Source: an uncultured Bdellovibrionales bacterium (lineage in GTDB: Bacteria; Bdellovibrionota; FAC87; UBA2466). Taken from it: 33,827 bases of DNA. A program made the translations under genes and the position numbers. Of the stretch, positions 1 through 8,296 are shown in pieces (the stretch's first letter is position 1; every line of letters begins with the position of its first letter). The notes under the pieces were generated by a model. The model did not search any database. It saw only the letters and a list, made by a program, of their open reading frames with translations, and was not told the DNA's origin. Location: assembly GCA_937903155.1 (NCBI GenBank), contig CALCZU010000103.1:1-33827 (forward strand), in the 5' to 3' direction.

Positions 1-2
1 AT

Positions 3-359
3 TTCAGCCTATGGCGGTATTACTACGACGTTGACGATACAATTAAACGAATCAGTCGATGCGATATCATGGTTGGCCAAAGGCTCCATTCAAATATTCT
101 CGCTTCGTCTTTTGGTATTCCCACAATTTCACTCAGCTACAATCCAAAAAATGAAAGGTTTATGAGGTCTATCGGTATGTCTAAGTATGGAGTTTCTACC
201 GACGCAATCACAGCGGAAAAAGTTTATGAGCTTTACGAAAGTGTTGTCGATAAATATTGCTTGTTAAACGAACAGGTAAATTTTCAGTGCCAGCTTCAAC
301 GCGATCTGCAGTTGGCCGCGGCCAAAAACGTTATAAAAATTCTAGTTAAAAATGCTTAG
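3..359 (+). CDS. Polysaccharide pyruvyl transferase family protein, C-terminal part (5' end outside window)
   Basis: The frame is open from the left edge, so only about the last 118 residues are present. They contain the block CDIMVGQRLHSNILASSFG followed by GIPTISLSYNPKNERFM. This matches the C-terminal half of polysaccharide pyruvyl transferases (WcaK/CsaB type), where an R-x-H motif and a Y-x-P-K motif sit in a GT-B-like fold. Known family members move pyruvate from phosphoenolpyruvate to a sugar of an exopolysaccharide or cell-wall glycan in the cytoplasm. The stop codon overlaps the start of the next gene by 8 bp, so the two are probably translationally coupled. The neighbourhood of sugar transferases fits a role in exopolysaccharide decoration. 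The donor and target sugar cannot be read from this fragment. The ATG at 69 is internal and not the true start. Confidence 0.8.
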   Translation, partial: FSLWRYYYDVDDTIKRISRCDIMVGQRLHSNILASSFGIPTISLSYNPKNERFMRSIGMSKYGVSTDAITAEKVYELYESVVDKYCLLNEQVNFQCQLQRDLQLAAAKNVIKILVKNA

Positions 360-1494
360 AAAAACAGTATTAAGTTTTTTTCGTAGGGTAAAATTTTTAT
401 TCAGCCTGCTCGTTATTCCAAGGCTGTTTCTTTTCACTTCTTGGCTTAGAATCGTTTTACGATGTGTGACCGTGATTCATCCAGATTCTTCCTACAGGAT
501 CTACGGCAAAGATGGGAAAACCAATAAAAAGAGTTTTCTAGGCGTGAAGGCAGAAGGGTTTAGTCCAAATATACAAACCTTGTACAATCTCAGCATTCTG
601 TCTTGGGAAAATAACAACGTTAGGTTTGTGGGACGACTTTCGAACTATCGAATGTATCGGATGATGGATATCGATAAACTAAAGAACTCAAGCACAGTCT
701 TTACTTTTAATACAAAGAATTCTTCCATGAACCAAGTAAATGAACTGTTTTTGCTAAACAAGGCCGCTTTCAATTTAATCTCTGTCGAAGATTGCAGAGT
801 GATTGAGTGCGCAAATGAAAAATTTTTACTGGGGAATGTTCGTTACGATTGTACGCCAAATAAAGTCCGTCCCATTCTTTTTCATATCTGCGAGAAACAT
901 GATTCGGTGGATGTGGTCAATTTTTGGATTATTGGTGAAGAGCTAGTTGAAAAACCGCCGCCTTTCGCTTTGAAAGAGAAAAACTGGACGGCTATCTCTT
1001 CAATAGATGGAGATTACATTGATTTCATAAAGTCGCATGAAAAAGGTGAAGTTTTGCGATTTCACCTACAGGAAAAGAGATTTGAAAATTTAGGACTTAC
1101 TCTCAGCAACCAGGCTGACGGCATTGGTCGCAGCGTCCCTATCCGAATTCCGTCTCAGCCTCTAAATGTAAAAATTGGAGGGGAGTCATTCTTATTTTCC
1201 ATTGGTCACATCAAGCTGGGTTTTGATTTGAAAACGCGCTATGGGTTGCAAGATAGTTATCTCATTCACGGCGTATTACTTTCCAGCGTTCCACCGTACT
1301 CCGTAATGAAAATTTCGAAACCGATCTCGTTTGGGGTCTTTGAAAGTTTTTGTTATCCATTTCAGCTTCAACGAGTCAATGCGGACTGCAGTCAAGTGTC
1401 TATTTCACTCAATATCGGAGATTCATTCAACAAAATCGTCGTATGCAATTTAGATAGGCTTTTACAAACCATGTTTCCAGAACTAAGTCGCTAA
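352..1494 (+). CDS. Hypothetical protein of the polysaccharide locus
   Basis: This 380-residue protein has no family I recognise. Residues about 8-42 form a basic, then strongly hydrophobic stretch (FFRRVKFLFSLLVIPRLFLF), which suggests a membrane anchor or peripheral membrane association. The rest is soluble-looking, with mixed beta-rich segments and no clear nucleotide-binding or catalytic motif. Its start overlaps the end of the pyruvyl transferase gene by 8 bp, so the two are almost certainly in one transcript. By context it should act in the same polysaccharide pathway, perhaps as a modifying or glycan-recognition protein, but this is inference only. It ends 6 bp before the convergent sulfatase-like gene. 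Codon use and base composition look like its neighbours. Confidence 0.75.
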   Translation: MLRKTVLSFFRRVKFLFSLLVIPRLFLFTSWLRIVLRCVTVIHPDSSYRIYGKDGKTNKKSFLGVKAEGFSPNIQTLYNLSILSWENNNVRFVGRLSNYRMYRMMDIDKLKNSSTVFTFNTKNSSMNQVNELFLLNKAAFNLISVEDCRVIECANEKFLLGNVRYDCTPNKVRPILFHICEKHDSVDVVNFWIIGEELVEKPPPFALKEKNWTAISSIDGDYIDFIKSHEKGEVLRFHLQEKRFENLGLTLSNQADGIGRSVPIRIPSQPLNVKIGGESFLFSIGHIKLGFDLKTRYGLQDSYLIHGVLLSSVPPYSVMKISKPISFGVFESFCYPFQLQRVNADCSQVSISLNIGDSFNKIVVCNLDRLLQTMFPELSR

Positions 1495-1500
1495 ATTTAA

Positions 1501-3111
1501 TTACTTCGCTAATTTAATTTGTATTTCCTCGTCTTTTTCGTCCGTTGAGAGAATTGATTTGCAAACGTTTTTTAGGAGAAGGGCAGCATCAGAGATATCA
1601 ATCGTAGAATCATTTGTGAACTGTTTCATTTGGGCGACATTTCCCTTCAAAAAAGAAGGTTTGGCTGCCATGATAAATGGAACAGTGTCGGTATTTTTTT
1701 CGTCAATTTCAATCTCGCCAATCTTAGAGATAGGAACTCCGTGATCGCCAAAAATAAATAGAAGTGTGTTTTCGGGGAGCTGCTCATACAGATTTTTTAA
1801 TAGAAGGTCGATGTTCGCAATTGCATTTAGATATTTCGAAGTTTCATCCTGACCGGAAACGAAGTTTTTGAAGTAGGACTTGTTGGCGAAAGGCGTGTGA
1901 GAATCAAGGTTGATCACATAGGAAAAAGTTCTTTTTGACATTCTGGATCGCTGGGCGACATGTTGTTGGACAGATTTGAGTAATATCGAGTCTGTGACGG
2001 AGGGTCCTGTGTTCGCAAGATTTGCAATTTCTTCTGAGAAAAAAACGTGGTCAAACCCGTAATTGGCTATCCCTTCTCTCCGATAGAAAAAGTCTCCTCT
2101 AAAATTGTGGAAAAAGTTTGTTTCGACTCCGGCTTCCTTCAAATCGTGGATAAGCGGCGAATGTCCCATGGGCGTGAGACGATAAGGCGGTACAGGCGCA
2201 TTAGGAAGTGACTGAGACAAAAAGATGAAATCCGTATCGGAAGACCCCGATACGTGCCGTATTTTCATAGGAACACAAAATTTTGCTAAATGACTGCTTA
2301 AAAATGGCATGATTAAATTGCCATGGTGTTTCGCATTTAATGCTCTGTAGTCTAATGATTCAAATTGAAAGCAAAGCACGTGCTGATATTTGGTAGAATC
2401 GGCTAAAACCTGAGAGATTTTATCGCTCATCGAAACTGCGAATTGACTCGCTTCGATTGGGGTCGGGAGTTCGTGATGTGGGTTTCCCGTTTTCAGGGAG
2501 TGCCAGACTATCTGATAAAATTCCCATGCGTAACCCATTATAAAGCCAAATTCCCGTTGAGCGATATTGAGGCCTATTCCATAGGTGTGGCCGTTTTGAA
2601 AAACCGAAAAACGTCGCAGAAGAAAAAATAAGTATAACGCGCCTCCCGCGCAAACGCTCAAAACCCACTGAAGTTTATCGGTTATAGGCAGGGAAGGCTC
2701 TTCACTCATTAGTCTGACAAAATAAAAAGATAGATTTAATCCCACCATCGCTAGGATCTTTGGTTCCGCAAAAAAAGAGACAGAGCCGAGAAGAATTGTG
2801 GTGTTTTTTAGTTTAATCTGTGTAATCAGATTTAGGCTTGGAAAAATTCTGTACCATCTTTTAAAAGTAAGGGTTCCAACTAAAATCCCGATTTGAATAA
2901 CGGAAAAAGAAACTAAAACGAGATGAGAGTTCCCAACTAATTTAGTGATGGCTACAGCAATCAAGAGATTGAAGAGACTTCCCCGAATCGCTTTTGCAAA
3001 ACTGCCGTTATAAAATGATACCTCGAAGTCAAGCCAACTCAATTCAAGTAATAAGATTGCTGCGGCGGATACAGCCGGGAAATCCAGATAATTTGAAAGC
3101 GGAGCACCCAT
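1501..3111 (-). CDS. LTA synthase-like membrane sulfatase/phosphotransferase-fold protein
   Basis: A 536-residue protein with four to five hydrophobic helices in the first ~170 residues and a C-terminal alkaline-phosphatase/sulfatase-fold domain from about 240 to 490. Visible motifs match lipoteichoic acid synthase-like enzymes: E251 in FQFESLDY, the nucleophile region SGSSDTDF (288-295), H405 in LDSHTPF and the metal pair D456-H457 in FGDHG. In LtaS the nucleophile is Thr; here the aligned residue is Ser290, which could still act as nucleophile. Known relatives (LtaS, OpgB, EptA) transfer phosphoglycerol or phosphoethanolamine from phospholipids outside the cytoplasmic membrane. Here it is the last gene of a tight operon with an initiating sugar transferase, a GT2 and an acetyltransferase; only 1 bp separates it from the preceding gene. 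I infer that it modifies the exported glycan. The true substrate is unknown. Confidence 0.8.
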   Translation of the reverse strand: MGAPLSNYLDFPAVSAAAILLLELSWLDFEVSFYNGSFAKAIRGSLFNLLIAVAITKLVGNSHLVLVSFSVIQIGILVGTLTFKRWYRIFPSLNLITQIKLKNTTILLGSVSFFAEPKILAMVGLNLSFYFVRLMSEEPSLPITDKLQWVLSVCAGGALYLFFLLRRFSVFQNGHTYGIGLNIAQREFGFIMGYAWEFYQIVWHSLKTGNPHHELPTPIEASQFAVSMSDKISQVLADSTKYQHVLCFQFESLDYRALNAKHHGNLIMPFLSSHLAKFCVPMKIRHVSGSSDTDFIFLSQSLPNAPVPPYRLTPMGHSPLIHDLKEAGVETNFFHNFRGDFFYRREGIANYGFDHVFFSEEIANLANTGPSVTDSILLKSVQQHVAQRSRMSKRTFSYVINLDSHTPFANKSYFKNFVSGQDETSKYLNAIANIDLLLKNLYEQLPENTLLFIFGDHGVPISKIGEIEIDEKNTDTVPFIMAAKPSFLKGNVAQMKQFTNDSTIDISDAALLLKNVCKSILSTDEKDEEIQIKLAK

Positions 3112-3112
3112 C

Positions 3113-3751
3113 TTATGGTTTCGGCATTCTGGGAATATTTCTTAAGCTCTTATTTTTGACTATTTTCGCAGGAGCACCTACCGCGACTGAAAAGGGGGGT
3201 ATATCTTCTAATACCACGGATTGTGCACCGATGACGCTGTCGTGGCCAATCCGAACACCCCCGAGAATGCAAACGCCCACTCCTATGTCTACCCTGTCTT
3301 CAATGATTGGAATTTCTTCATTCTGATTACGTCTTGCCACACCGAACGTCGTATTTTGTCGAATATGACAGTCGTTACCAATGCTTCTAGCAGATAAAAT
3401 GATTCCGCTGTGATGCCAGATCCGCACTCTACGCCCAACGGACGTCGTGTAAGGTAACGTAATTCCACAAGTCCATTCTACGATTTTAAATGCGCACCTG
3501 TAAGCGGCGGTCAAAGGGGCTCTGATAATTTTCCATCTGAATCCCATTCTCCAGTTCCCAAATCGATGAACCGCAATCGCCCAAAAACCTTGTTCAAATA
3601 ATTGAGATTCGTGGGTTCTGAAGTCTTCTAGAATTAATTTTAGAAAACTGATTTCAGGCGGATTTTGATTTTTATCACCTTTTGGAAGAGTAGAAATAGC
3701 TGAGTTTGAAGCTGGCCCGCTTTGAGGAGATTGTGTTTTCAATACTTTCAT
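3113..3751 (-). CDS. Serine acetyltransferase-like hexapeptide acyltransferase
   Basis: A 212-residue protein. Residues 35-95 resemble the helical N-terminal part of serine acetyltransferases (FEQGFWAIAVHRFGNWRM). Residues ~100-195 are a left-handed beta-helix with repeated hexapeptides (IGNDCHIRQNTTFG, IGVGVCILGGVRIGHDSVIG, VGAPAKIV). The expected catalytic histidine lies at H113/H114 in IWHHSGIILSA. CysE itself acetylates L-serine for cysteine synthesis, but copies of this type are common in exopolysaccharide clusters. The position between a glycosyltransferase (6 bp upstream) and the LTA-synthase-like gene (1 bp downstream) points to O-acetylation of a sugar or lipid-linked intermediate. 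The first 30 residues are polar and probably disordered. No Shine-Dalgarno is seen before the ATG, so translation is probably coupled to the upstream gene. Confidence 0.85.
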   Translation of the reverse strand: MKVLKTQSPQSGPASNSAISTLPKGDKNQNPPEISFLKLILEDFRTHESQLFEQGFWAIAVHRFGNWRMGFRWKIIRAPLTAAYRCAFKIVEWTCGITLPYTTSVGRRVRIWHHSGIILSARSIGNDCHIRQNTTFGVARRNQNEEIPIIEDRVDIGVGVCILGGVRIGHDSVIGAQSVVLEDIPPFSVAVGAPAKIVKNKSLRNIPRMPKP

Positions 3752-3757
3752 AAGGAG

Positions 3758-4762
3758 TTACTTGTATTCTATCAAAGTTCCCTTTTTGTTCAGGAGTAAG
3801 TGAGACAGAAATTTCAACTGTCCAAATCCCTCGCAAAATTTTCCGATCGATACAAAAATAGAATAGCATAAGAGGTGAAATCGGGAGTTTGTTCGCTGTC
3901 GAGATGAAAGAAACACTTTAGTAACTAGACTCAGCTGAATAAATAAAAAAAATAAGGCTCCTTCAGGAAAGCCTTTTAAAAAGATAATTGTTAAAGCGGC
4001 AGTAGGAACCAGGAGCGAATAAAACAAAATACTGATATTTCGTTTTTGGTGAAGTGGGGCGGGTTCTGTGTGATGCAGCCAATAGCCATTAGCATAAGCG
4101 TATCCCGAACGGATTGTCCTTTTCATCCATTGGTGAAAACTTTTCATGTTCGCGTCGTGAAGCGTCATTTCACAATGGATCCGCTCGATGGAGTACCCTT
4201 GGCGTATCATTCGATACCCCATTTCCGGTTCTTCACCCGCGATGAGACTTGAGTCAAAGCCATTTACTTTAGCAAAAGCTTCAACTTTCACTAATGCATC
4301 TCCGCCACAACTTTGGGTTGACCCTACGGGTGTGTCCCATTCGATGTCGCACAATTGATTGTAAAGGGATGCTGAAGGATATTTTTCTCGTCGACGACCA
4401 CAAACGATGCCTAAGGAAGTTTCTTTTGTTAGGTTTTCTAACGCGTTTGGAATCCACTGAGGGTTTAATTCGCAGTCTCCGTCGATAAATTGGATATAAC
4501 GAACATTTTTCCAGATCTCTAAAACCTTCGCAAATCCTGCGTTTCTCGCTCGGGCAGCCGTAAAAGGCAGGTCGCTATTGAGAGTGACCACCGTGATCCC
4601 GTATTGCAGCGCGGTGCCTATACTTTCATCGATTGAGCCTGAGTCAACATAGACAATCCGCGGAAGGTAATCTTTCAGACTTTCAAAACAACTGAGCAAG
4701 CGCGATCCTTCATTTCTTCCGATGACGACAACCGCGAGTTCTTTTGAATTTATTTTAGTCAT
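3758..4762 (-). CDS. Family 2 glycosyltransferase with C-terminal membrane helices
   Basis: A 334-residue GT-A fold protein. It shows the GT2 start pattern VVVIGRNEGSRL (residues 11-22), VDSGSIDES near 39-47, a metal-binding D94-G95-D96 in QFIDGDCEL, and an acceptor-side acidic motif GEEPEMGYR near 175. Two or three hydrophobic segments after residue ~240 should anchor it in the inner membrane. Known relatives add one sugar from a nucleotide sugar to a lipid-linked oligosaccharide on the cytoplasmic side. Its start overlaps the end of the initiating transferase gene by 8 bp, so it is a good candidate for adding the second sugar. Substrate and linkage cannot be told from sequence. Confidence 0.9.
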   Translation of the reverse strand: MTKINSKELAVVVIGRNEGSRLLSCFESLKDYLPRIVYVDSGSIDESIGTALQYGITVVTLNSDLPFTAARARNAGFAKVLEIWKNVRYIQFIDGDCELNPQWIPNALENLTKETSLGIVCGRRREKYPSASLYNQLCDIEWDTPVGSTQSCGGDALVKVEAFAKVNGFDSSLIAGEEPEMGYRMIRQGYSIERIHCEMTLHDANMKSFHQWMKRTIRSGYAYANGYWLHHTEPAPLHQKRNISILFYSLLVPTAALTIIFLKGFPEGALFFLFIQLSLVTKVFLSSRQRTNSRFHLLCYSIFVSIGKFCEGFGQLKFLSHLLLNKKGTLIEYK

Positions 4763-5558
4763 TTTTTTTGGAGGCGTTAATTTTTTTTCGTTTCACAAAC
4801 GTATTTTCACCTCGGAATACGACGAAGATGGTTCTGAAAATCAGATAAAAATCGAGTGAGAAAGAACGTTTTTTAATATAAATAGTATCGAAGATGAGTT
4901 TTCTTTCACCGTCGGAGTTATTTGCGATCAGGGCTTGCCACATTCCGGTCATTCCGGGCCTAACTGAAAAGCGTGAGTAGTAACGAGCCTTGGCGACAGA
5001 GGTATCATTCATGGACAATGGGCGAGGACCCACCAAAGACATATCTCCAACTAGAACATTCCACAGTTGAGGAAGTTCATCCAGCTTATGAGCTCGCAAA
5101 AATTCTCCTATCCGAGTTGTCATACCTCTTTGAGAGGGCTTTTCCATGGGCTTTAAGTAACGTAAATTTTGAGGAGGATTCACGGGCATGGTACGAAATT
5201 TTAAGATCCAAAAGGGTTGACCGTGAAGCCCCGACCGAAGCTGTCTGAAGAAGATGGGTCCTTTAGACTCCATTTTAATCAATACTGCGCAAATCGTTAA
5301 GATGGGTGACAAGAGTAGAATTAAGACCGCCGCGATTCCAATATCCAAAAATCTTTTTGCGCGATCGTAATGGCGTTTTCGATCTGCCTCGGCTTTCCAC
5401 AAGGTCATTTCAGTGAGTACCGCCAGAAGCTCGTCATTCACGTAGCCCTCGCGATAATAGAAAATAACGCGCTCCACCCATTCATCATAAGGTGGTTTTA
5501 GCAGCGCTAGCCGTTTTTTCTCCCACTTGTTAATATTAATTCTACTGGGTCTTGCCAT
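4755..5558 (-). CDS. Initiating undecaprenyl-phosphate sugar-1-phosphate transferase
   Basis: This bacterial sugar transferase (PF02397-like, 267 residues) would load the first sugar phosphate on undecaprenyl phosphate at the inner membrane. One hydrophobic hairpin lies at about 71-95. It is followed by the catalytic signature: KFRTM (120-124), DELPQLWNVLVGDMSLVGPRP (160-180, with the Asp-Glu pair) and RPGMTGMWQ (200-208). The open frame extends 72 codons further upstream, but I choose the ATG at 5558. The extension would run into the divergent gene, has a different character, and family members start close to the membrane segment. The ~70-residue cytoplasmic N-terminal region (MARPSRININKW...) is helical and charged and longer than in minimal members. 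It is the first gene of a four-gene operon. No clear promoter or ribosome site is visible in the short divergent gap. Confidence 0.88.
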   Translation of the reverse strand: MARPSRININKWEKKRLALLKPPYDEWVERVIFYYREGYVNDELLAVLTEMTLWKAEADRKRHYDRAKRFLDIGIAAVLILLLSPILTICAVLIKMESKGPIFFRQLRSGLHGQPFWILKFRTMPVNPPQNLRYLKPMEKPSQRGMTTRIGEFLRAHKLDELPQLWNVLVGDMSLVGPRPLSMNDTSVAKARYYSRFSVRPGMTGMWQALIANNSDGERKLIFDTIYIKKRSFSLDFYLIFRTIFVVFRGENTFVKRKKINASKKND

Positions 5559-5622
5559 ACTTATAATGCATATCGTCATAAGCTGAATTTTCCTGAAGCG
5601 GAGAGTTAAATAGGTGATAAAA

Positions 5623-7191
5623 ATGAATAAAATCGGATATTTATGTGTGACTCTACTTTCTAATGTCGTTTTTTCTTCGCCCACTCCTTTAGGTATCAAT
5701 CTCGAAGGTTTACGGGACTGGTCGCGCAGCTTGATTTTTGTTGATTTAATCAAATCATCTCGGAAGTTCGGCAACCCTCAAAAACCCTGGGAAGGGGAGG
5801 TCAGATTGGGCGCAGAAGGTTGGCCCACGGAAGATTTCGGAGTTATTGTTTTTACGAACCAACCAGGAATGAAGGGAGAATATTCGTTATCTTTTAACGG
5901 AGATGCGGAGGTCAAACTCGTGGCAAGTTCGGCAACTCTCAGAGATAAGAAATGGGATAAGAAAAGTAATTTAACTACCGCCACGATTGATGTGAGGGCG
6001 AGTGCGAATCAGCTAATGCTGAGTTTTACGAAAACCAACGGAAGGGTCAAAAATTTAAAGCTCTTGATTCCAGGATATCCGATTAATACAAAAGAAATTT
6101 TTAATAAAGATTTTCTCAAAATCATAGAACCTTTTCCCGTTTTAAGGTTTATGGATTTACTGAGTACGAATTCCAATGAAACTCAGAAATGGGAAGAACG
6201 TGCTCAAAAAACGGATGCTTTGCAAACTAGTAGCAAAGGAATTGCGATCGAATATGTGGTTGAACTTGCAAACCGGGCAAAGAAGGATATTTGGTTTAAT
6301 GTTCCGTATTTAGCAGACGACAACTATGTAAAAAATTTAGCGTTGCTTTTAAGAAAAGATTTACGTCAAGAATCAAAAATTTATCTGGAACTCAGCAACG
6401 AGATTTGGAACACAATATTCAAATCGCATAACCAAAACAAAAATGCCGCGGAGATCGACGCAAAATCTCCCAATTCAATTCTAAGAAGCGAAAAAGAAAT
6501 TCCTGATCTTTTACATGAAGAGTGGAATCGCGTTCCCAAAAGATTAGTTGAAATCATTAGAATATTTGAAGGTGTCTTTGGCAAGGACCCTACCTTCTCT
6601 AAAGTACGTCCTATTTTGGCCTCGCAGTTGGCAAATCCCTTTATGCTAGCAAAACAACTAGAATTTACCCAAAAAAAGCTTGGACCTCCTAAATCCTTTT
6701 ATTACGCCATTGCCGGTGCACCTTACTTTGGTGTGCCTGGAAGTGCGAAATCCCTTCCTTTTGTGTCTCTGTTGGATCTTGAACAAATGCTAAAAAACAG
6801 TGTTCAGAGCCTCACTCAGAAATCATTTCGACTCATCAAAAATTGGGATGGGAAGCCCTACACAGCCAACTTTCCCACTTTAGCGAGTCACTATGAATTA
6901 AAATATGTTGCGTATGAGGGAGGGCCGAACACCTCCGGAGAATGGGAATTACAGACCAAAATTGCTTTGAATACAAGTAAAGCCATGGGAGATCTAGTCG
7001 ATTCGTTTTTAAAAGCTTGGTATGGCTGTGGCGGCGATCTCTTCATGTATTTTAATCTTTCAGGAGCCCAATCAAAATCTGGATCCTGGGGAATGTATGA
7101 AGATATTCACGTCCCTACAGCCAAGTCCGCTGCGGTTCTAAAGATTTTGAATACAAGCCTAGAAGATTTAAGAAAAAATGCGTGTCAGTAG
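5623..7191 (+). CDS. Secreted glycoside hydrolase-like (clan GH-A-like) protein
   Basis: A 522-residue protein with an N-terminal signal peptide (MNKIGYLCVTLLSNVVFSS). The ATG at 5623 is preferred over the GTG at 5614, because TAGGTGA six bases upstream is a usable ribosome site. Residues ~25-150 look like a beta-sandwich. From ~170 there is a barrel-like region with FPVLRFMDLLSTNS, DIWFNVPYLADDNYV and YLELSNEIWN. Asn-Glu (E260) in the last is the typical acid/base pair of clan GH-A enzymes, and VAYEGGPNTSG (E432) is a candidate nucleophile. I infer a periplasmic or secreted glycan-cleaving or glycan-binding enzyme acting on the polysaccharide made by this locus. It is divergent from the initiating transferase and ends 21 bp from a convergent GT gene. 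No assignment to a numbered GH family is possible by eye. Confidence 0.75.
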   Translation: MNKIGYLCVTLLSNVVFSSPTPLGINLEGLRDWSRSLIFVDLIKSSRKFGNPQKPWEGEVRLGAEGWPTEDFGVIVFTNQPGMKGEYSLSFNGDAEVKLVASSATLRDKKWDKKSNLTTATIDVRASANQLMLSFTKTNGRVKNLKLLIPGYPINTKEIFNKDFLKIIEPFPVLRFMDLLSTNSNETQKWEERAQKTDALQTSSKGIAIEYVVELANRAKKDIWFNVPYLADDNYVKNLALLLRKDLRQESKIYLELSNEIWNTIFKSHNQNKNAAEIDAKSPNSILRSEKEIPDLLHEEWNRVPKRLVEIIRIFEGVFGKDPTFSKVRPILASQLANPFMLAKQLEFTQKKLGPPKSFYYAIAGAPYFGVPGSAKSLPFVSLLDLEQMLKNSVQSLTQKSFRLIKNWDGKPYTANFPTLASHYELKYVAYEGGPNTSGEWELQTKIALNTSKAMGDLVDSFLKAWYGCGGDLFMYFNLSGAQSKSGSWGMYEDIHVPTAKSAAVLKILNTSLEDLRKNACQ

Positions 7192-7212
7192 AGTCGCACC
7201 TCATAGCGTCCA

Positions 7213-8172
7213 TTAAATCCAGAGCGGCTGAAAAGCATATTTTATGAAGTCGATTAAGAAAAAAGGCGGATCTGAGTCTTTTTTATTCTGAATGGCTTTT
7301 CTCATCAGCCAGATACTGTAACCGGAAATCCAAGCGATGTTCGCAAGAAGAGCGTAAAGTCGTCCATAGTTTTTTGTAAAAAAATAGTTTCGAGAAAAGA
7401 ACCAGTAGGCCCTTCGACGTTTTGGTTTTTCGTCTTTTTTTCCTACTCCGGTGGTTTGACCGACGAGATGGATGATCCGACTCGTTGGAACATGCCAAAT
7501 TTTCCAACCCAATTTTTTTGCGGCGACACAATAATCGACCTCCTCGTAATAAAGAAAATAGGTTTCATCCATCGGTCCAATCTCTTTTAAGATGTCGAAT
7601 CTAAACATCATCGTGCAGCCACAAACCCAGTCGCATTCGTGATTTTTTTCTTGGATAGGAAGTGGGACTAACTTCTGACTCAGGAATCGGGTGATGAGAC
7701 CCAATTTGAGAGTCGTTTCAAACTCGCTCGCAATCGTGTGAAACCTAAAGGCAGAGACTTGGATTGATCCGTCTAGGTTCTCACTTCTGCCACCGACGAC
7801 CCCAACATCAGGGTGTCTGTCGAGAAAGTCCGATAATTCGGTAATGGTTCCGTCAAAGCAAAGCGTGTCCGGATTGAGAAGATAGATGTAATCCGGGGGT
7901 TGCGGAAGCGTCAAAATACTTTTGAGGGCGACATTATTGCCACCGGCGAAGCCGAGATTTTTTCCAGATTGAACTTGAACGATCCAAGAACTCCACTTTT
8001 CATCTTGAATTTTCTTCTCAATTTGATCGATCGAATCGTCACTTGAGCCATTATCGACTATGATTACGTTACATCGTCCGTGCCTTGCCACCTCGGGAAC
8101 CAAAGAGTCAAGGCAGTTTTTTACCAACTGCGCGGTGTTGAAATTAACAATCACAATCGTCACACTAGTCAT
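7213..8172 (-). CDS. Family 2 glycosyltransferase, rhamnosyltransferase-like
   Basis: A 319-residue protein with a full GT2 catalytic domain. It has VTIVIVNFNTAQLVKNCLDSL at the N-terminus, VDNGSSDDS (39-47), KNLGFAGGNN (71-80), the metal site NPDT (100-103) and the acceptor block DETYFLYYEEVDYC. The pattern is that of WbbL/RfbF-type rhamnosyltransferases, which use dTDP-L-rhamnose. This would fit the rml genes further along in the window, but donor specificity is inference. There is no obvious transmembrane segment in the main domain; a hydrophobic patch near residue 270 may associate with the membrane. It stands alone on the minus strand, divergent from the polymerase-like gene, with a GCAAATTTGC palindrome just upstream of its start. 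No Shine-Dalgarno is evident. Confidence 0.9.
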   Translation of the reverse strand: MTSVTIVIVNFNTAQLVKNCLDSLVPEVARHGRCNVIIVDNGSSDDSIDQIEKKIQDEKWSSWIVQVQSGKNLGFAGGNNVALKSILTLPQPPDYIYLLNPDTLCFDGTITELSDFLDRHPDVGVVGGRSENLDGSIQVSAFRFHTIASEFETTLKLGLITRFLSQKLVPLPIQEKNHECDWVCGCTMMFRFDILKEIGPMDETYFLYYEEVDYCVAAKKLGWKIWHVPTSRIIHLVGQTTGVGKKDEKPKRRRAYWFFSRNYFFTKNYGRLYALLANIAWISGYSIWLMRKAIQNKKDSDPPFFLIDFIKYAFQPLWI

Positions 8173-8184
8173 AGATTTAGGGTA

Positions 8185-8194
8185 GCAAATTTGC
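8185..8194. promoter_or_regulatory. Perfect 10-bp palindrome GCAAATTTGC in divergent intergenic region
   Basis: The perfect palindrome GCAAATTTGC lies 12 bp upstream of the GT2 start and in the 124-bp gap shared with the divergent polymerase-like gene. It could be an operator for either gene. It is short enough to occur by chance, and I could not find a convincing -35/-10 pair around it. Confidence 0.2.
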
Positions 8195-8296
8195 CAGGTT
8201 CTTCCTAATAGTGCGTGTAACTCGGTGCGGAAAATAGCCAGTTTAGAAGAACGCGTAAAAACAGACAGCGAGAAAGATGTTCGCTAAAATAATAAG

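Noticed and set aside
5559..5774. 72-codon N-terminal extension of the initiating sugar transferase
   Set aside because: It overlaps the divergent signal-peptide gene, does not resemble the family, and the ATG at 5558 gives a normal-length protein.
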